The notes below the pieces were generated by a model. The model did not search any database. It was not told the origin of the DNA and was given only the letters and a program-made list of their open reading frames with translations. A stretch of 8,847 bases of DNA from Myxococcales bacterium (GTDB lineage Bacteria > Desulfobacterota_B > Binatia > UBA1149 > SPBQ01), in contig SPBQ01000063.1 of assembly GCA_004525875.1 (NCBI GenBank), forward strand, positions 1-8,847, written 5' to 3'. The first letter of the stretch is position 1. Each line of letters opens with the position of its first letter. Below, in pieces: positions 8,086 through 8,847 of this stretch. The translations under genes and the position numbers were made by a program.

Positions 8086-8847
8086 ATGTCTTCCATCAAG
8101 CAGAGCTCCGCCGAGCTGTTCGCGCGTGCCCGCGAGTGTATTCCCGGCGGCGTGAATTCTCCCGTCCGTGCGTGGTCGGCTGTTGGAGGGCGCCCGCGTT
8201 TCGTGGCCTCGGCATCCGGCGCCAGGATCACGGATGTCGAGGGCCGGCGCTACCTCGATTTCATGGCCTCGTGGGGGCCGCTCATCCTTGGCCACACTCA
8301 CCCGGCGGTCATGCGCAGCGTCGAGGACGCGCTCGTGGCGGGTACCAGCTTTGGTGCGCCCACCGCCCGCGAGGTCGCGTTCGCCGAGGAGTTGTGCGCG
8401 GCGGTCTCCTCCTTGGAGCGGGTTCGGCTGGTCAGCAGCGGGACGGAGGCGACGATGAGCGCTCTGCGGCTCGCCCGTGCCGCCACCGGCCGGCCGGAGA
8501 TCGTGAAGTTCGCGGGCTGTTACCATGGCCACGTGGACGGTCTTCTCGTGCGAGCCGGGTCCGGCGCAACCACGCTGGGCGTGCCGGACAGTCCCGGCGT
8601 GCCCGACGCGATCGCGTCACTCACCCGGATCGCGACGTACAACGATCCGGAATCGGTGAGGGCGCAATGCGGTGACCGGACGGCCGCGGTCATCGTCGAG
8701 CCGGTGGCCGGTAACATGGGCGTCGTGCCGCCGGCGCCGGGATTCCTCGAGGCATTGCGGGAAACCTGCGACGCGACAGGAGCGCTCCTGGTCTTCGACG
8801 AGGTCATCACCGGCTTCCGGCTTACGTACGGCGGTTACCAGAATCTC
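8086..8847 (+). CDS. hemL: Glutamate-1-semialdehyde 2,1-aminomutase, 3' end cut by window edge
   Basis: This cytosolic PLP enzyme of aminotransferase class III converts glutamate-1-semialdehyde to 5-aminolevulinate, the last step of the C5 route that starts from glutamyl-tRNA and feeds haem and other tetrapyrroles. 254 codons are visible, about 60% of a normal protein of roughly 425 residues. Family motifs in order are IPGGVNSPVRAW (19-30), SWGPLILGHTHP (62-73), the phosphate-binding SSGTEA (117-122), the cofactor-stacking YHGH (146-149), EPVAGNMGVVPP (205-216) and DEVITGFR with Asp238, which contacts the PLP ring nitrogen. The catalytic lysine lies just beyond the window. The ATG at 8086-8088 has a good Shine-Dalgarno, GAAGGG, seven bases upstream and gives a family-typical N-terminus. 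It is divergent from dnaA. The motifs favour true HemL over other class III aminotransferases. Confidence 0.95.
   Translation, partial: MSSIKQSSAELFARARECIPGGVNSPVRAWSAVGGRPRFVASASGARITDVEGRRYLDFMASWGPLILGHTHPAVMRSVEDALVAGTSFGAPTAREVAFAEELCAAVSSLERVRLVSSGTEATMSALRLARAATGRPEIVKFAGCYHGHVDGLLVRAGSGATTLGVPDSPGVPDAIASLTRIATYNDPESVRAQCGDRTAAVIVEPVAGNMGVVPPAPGFLEALRETCDATGALLVFDEVITGFRLTYGGYQNL

Noticed and set aside
7819..8532. 237-codon open frame on the minus strand spanning the spacer and antisense to hemL
   Set aside because: It overlaps hemL, whose motifs are unmistakable, and has no ribosome binding site or known domain.

Overview
This window is a bacterial chromosome-origin neighbourhood. 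The genes are ordinary core genes, and the interest lies in the non-coding DNA between them. Four replication genes lie on the minus strand in the order dnaA (6420-7826), dnaN (5100-6212), gyrB (2320-4794) and gyrA (2306 to beyond base 1, 3' end cut off). On the plus strand, diverging from dnaA, is the start of hemL (8086 to beyond 8847, 3' end cut off). All genes point away from the dnaA upstream region, as expected next to a bidirectional origin.

Organism: the DNA is GC-rich (60-base stretches counted by hand ran from about 55% in gyrA to 68% in hemL). GyrB is 824 residues and carries the extra segment after the TOPRIM domain that is typical of E. coli-type GyrB and absent from Gram-positive GyrB. 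HemL indicates the C5 (glutamate) route to 5-aminolevulinate, which argues against a typical alphaproteobacterium. Together these suggest a Gram-negative bacterium of a proteobacterial or allied phylum, possibly an uncultivated deltaproteobacteria-like lineage. I cannot name the taxon from sequence alone.

Layout: gyrB and gyrA are separated by 13 bases and surely form an operon. Between dnaN and gyrB there is a 305-base gap where recF sits in many bacteria; no recF is present. Between dnaA and dnaN is a 207-base gap with an AT-rich tract, a one-mismatch DnaA box, helically spaced TGTGCCG and ACGTG repeats, and an 11-bp perfect inverted repeat running into a perfect DnaA box that itself encodes the last two codons and the stop of dnaA. 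Upstream of dnaA, two perfect DnaA boxes face each other over the predicted start codon, with a third degenerate box 12 bases away. DnaA boxes on both sides of dnaA recall the bipartite oriC of Bacillus subtilis and Helicobacter pylori; I propose that the AT-rich tract upstream of dnaN is the unwinding element. This is inference.

hemL has a plausible sigma-70-type promoter, a 10-bp palindrome inside it, and a GC-only hairpin touching its ribosome binding site.

How the genes work together: DnaA opens the origin, DnaN is the sliding clamp loaded at the resulting forks, and gyrase (GyrA2GyrB2) removes positive supercoils ahead of them. HemL makes a tetrapyrrole precursor and is a neighbour without a replication role. 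I found no mobile element, CRISPR array, tRNA, rRNA or novel multi-gene system in the window.
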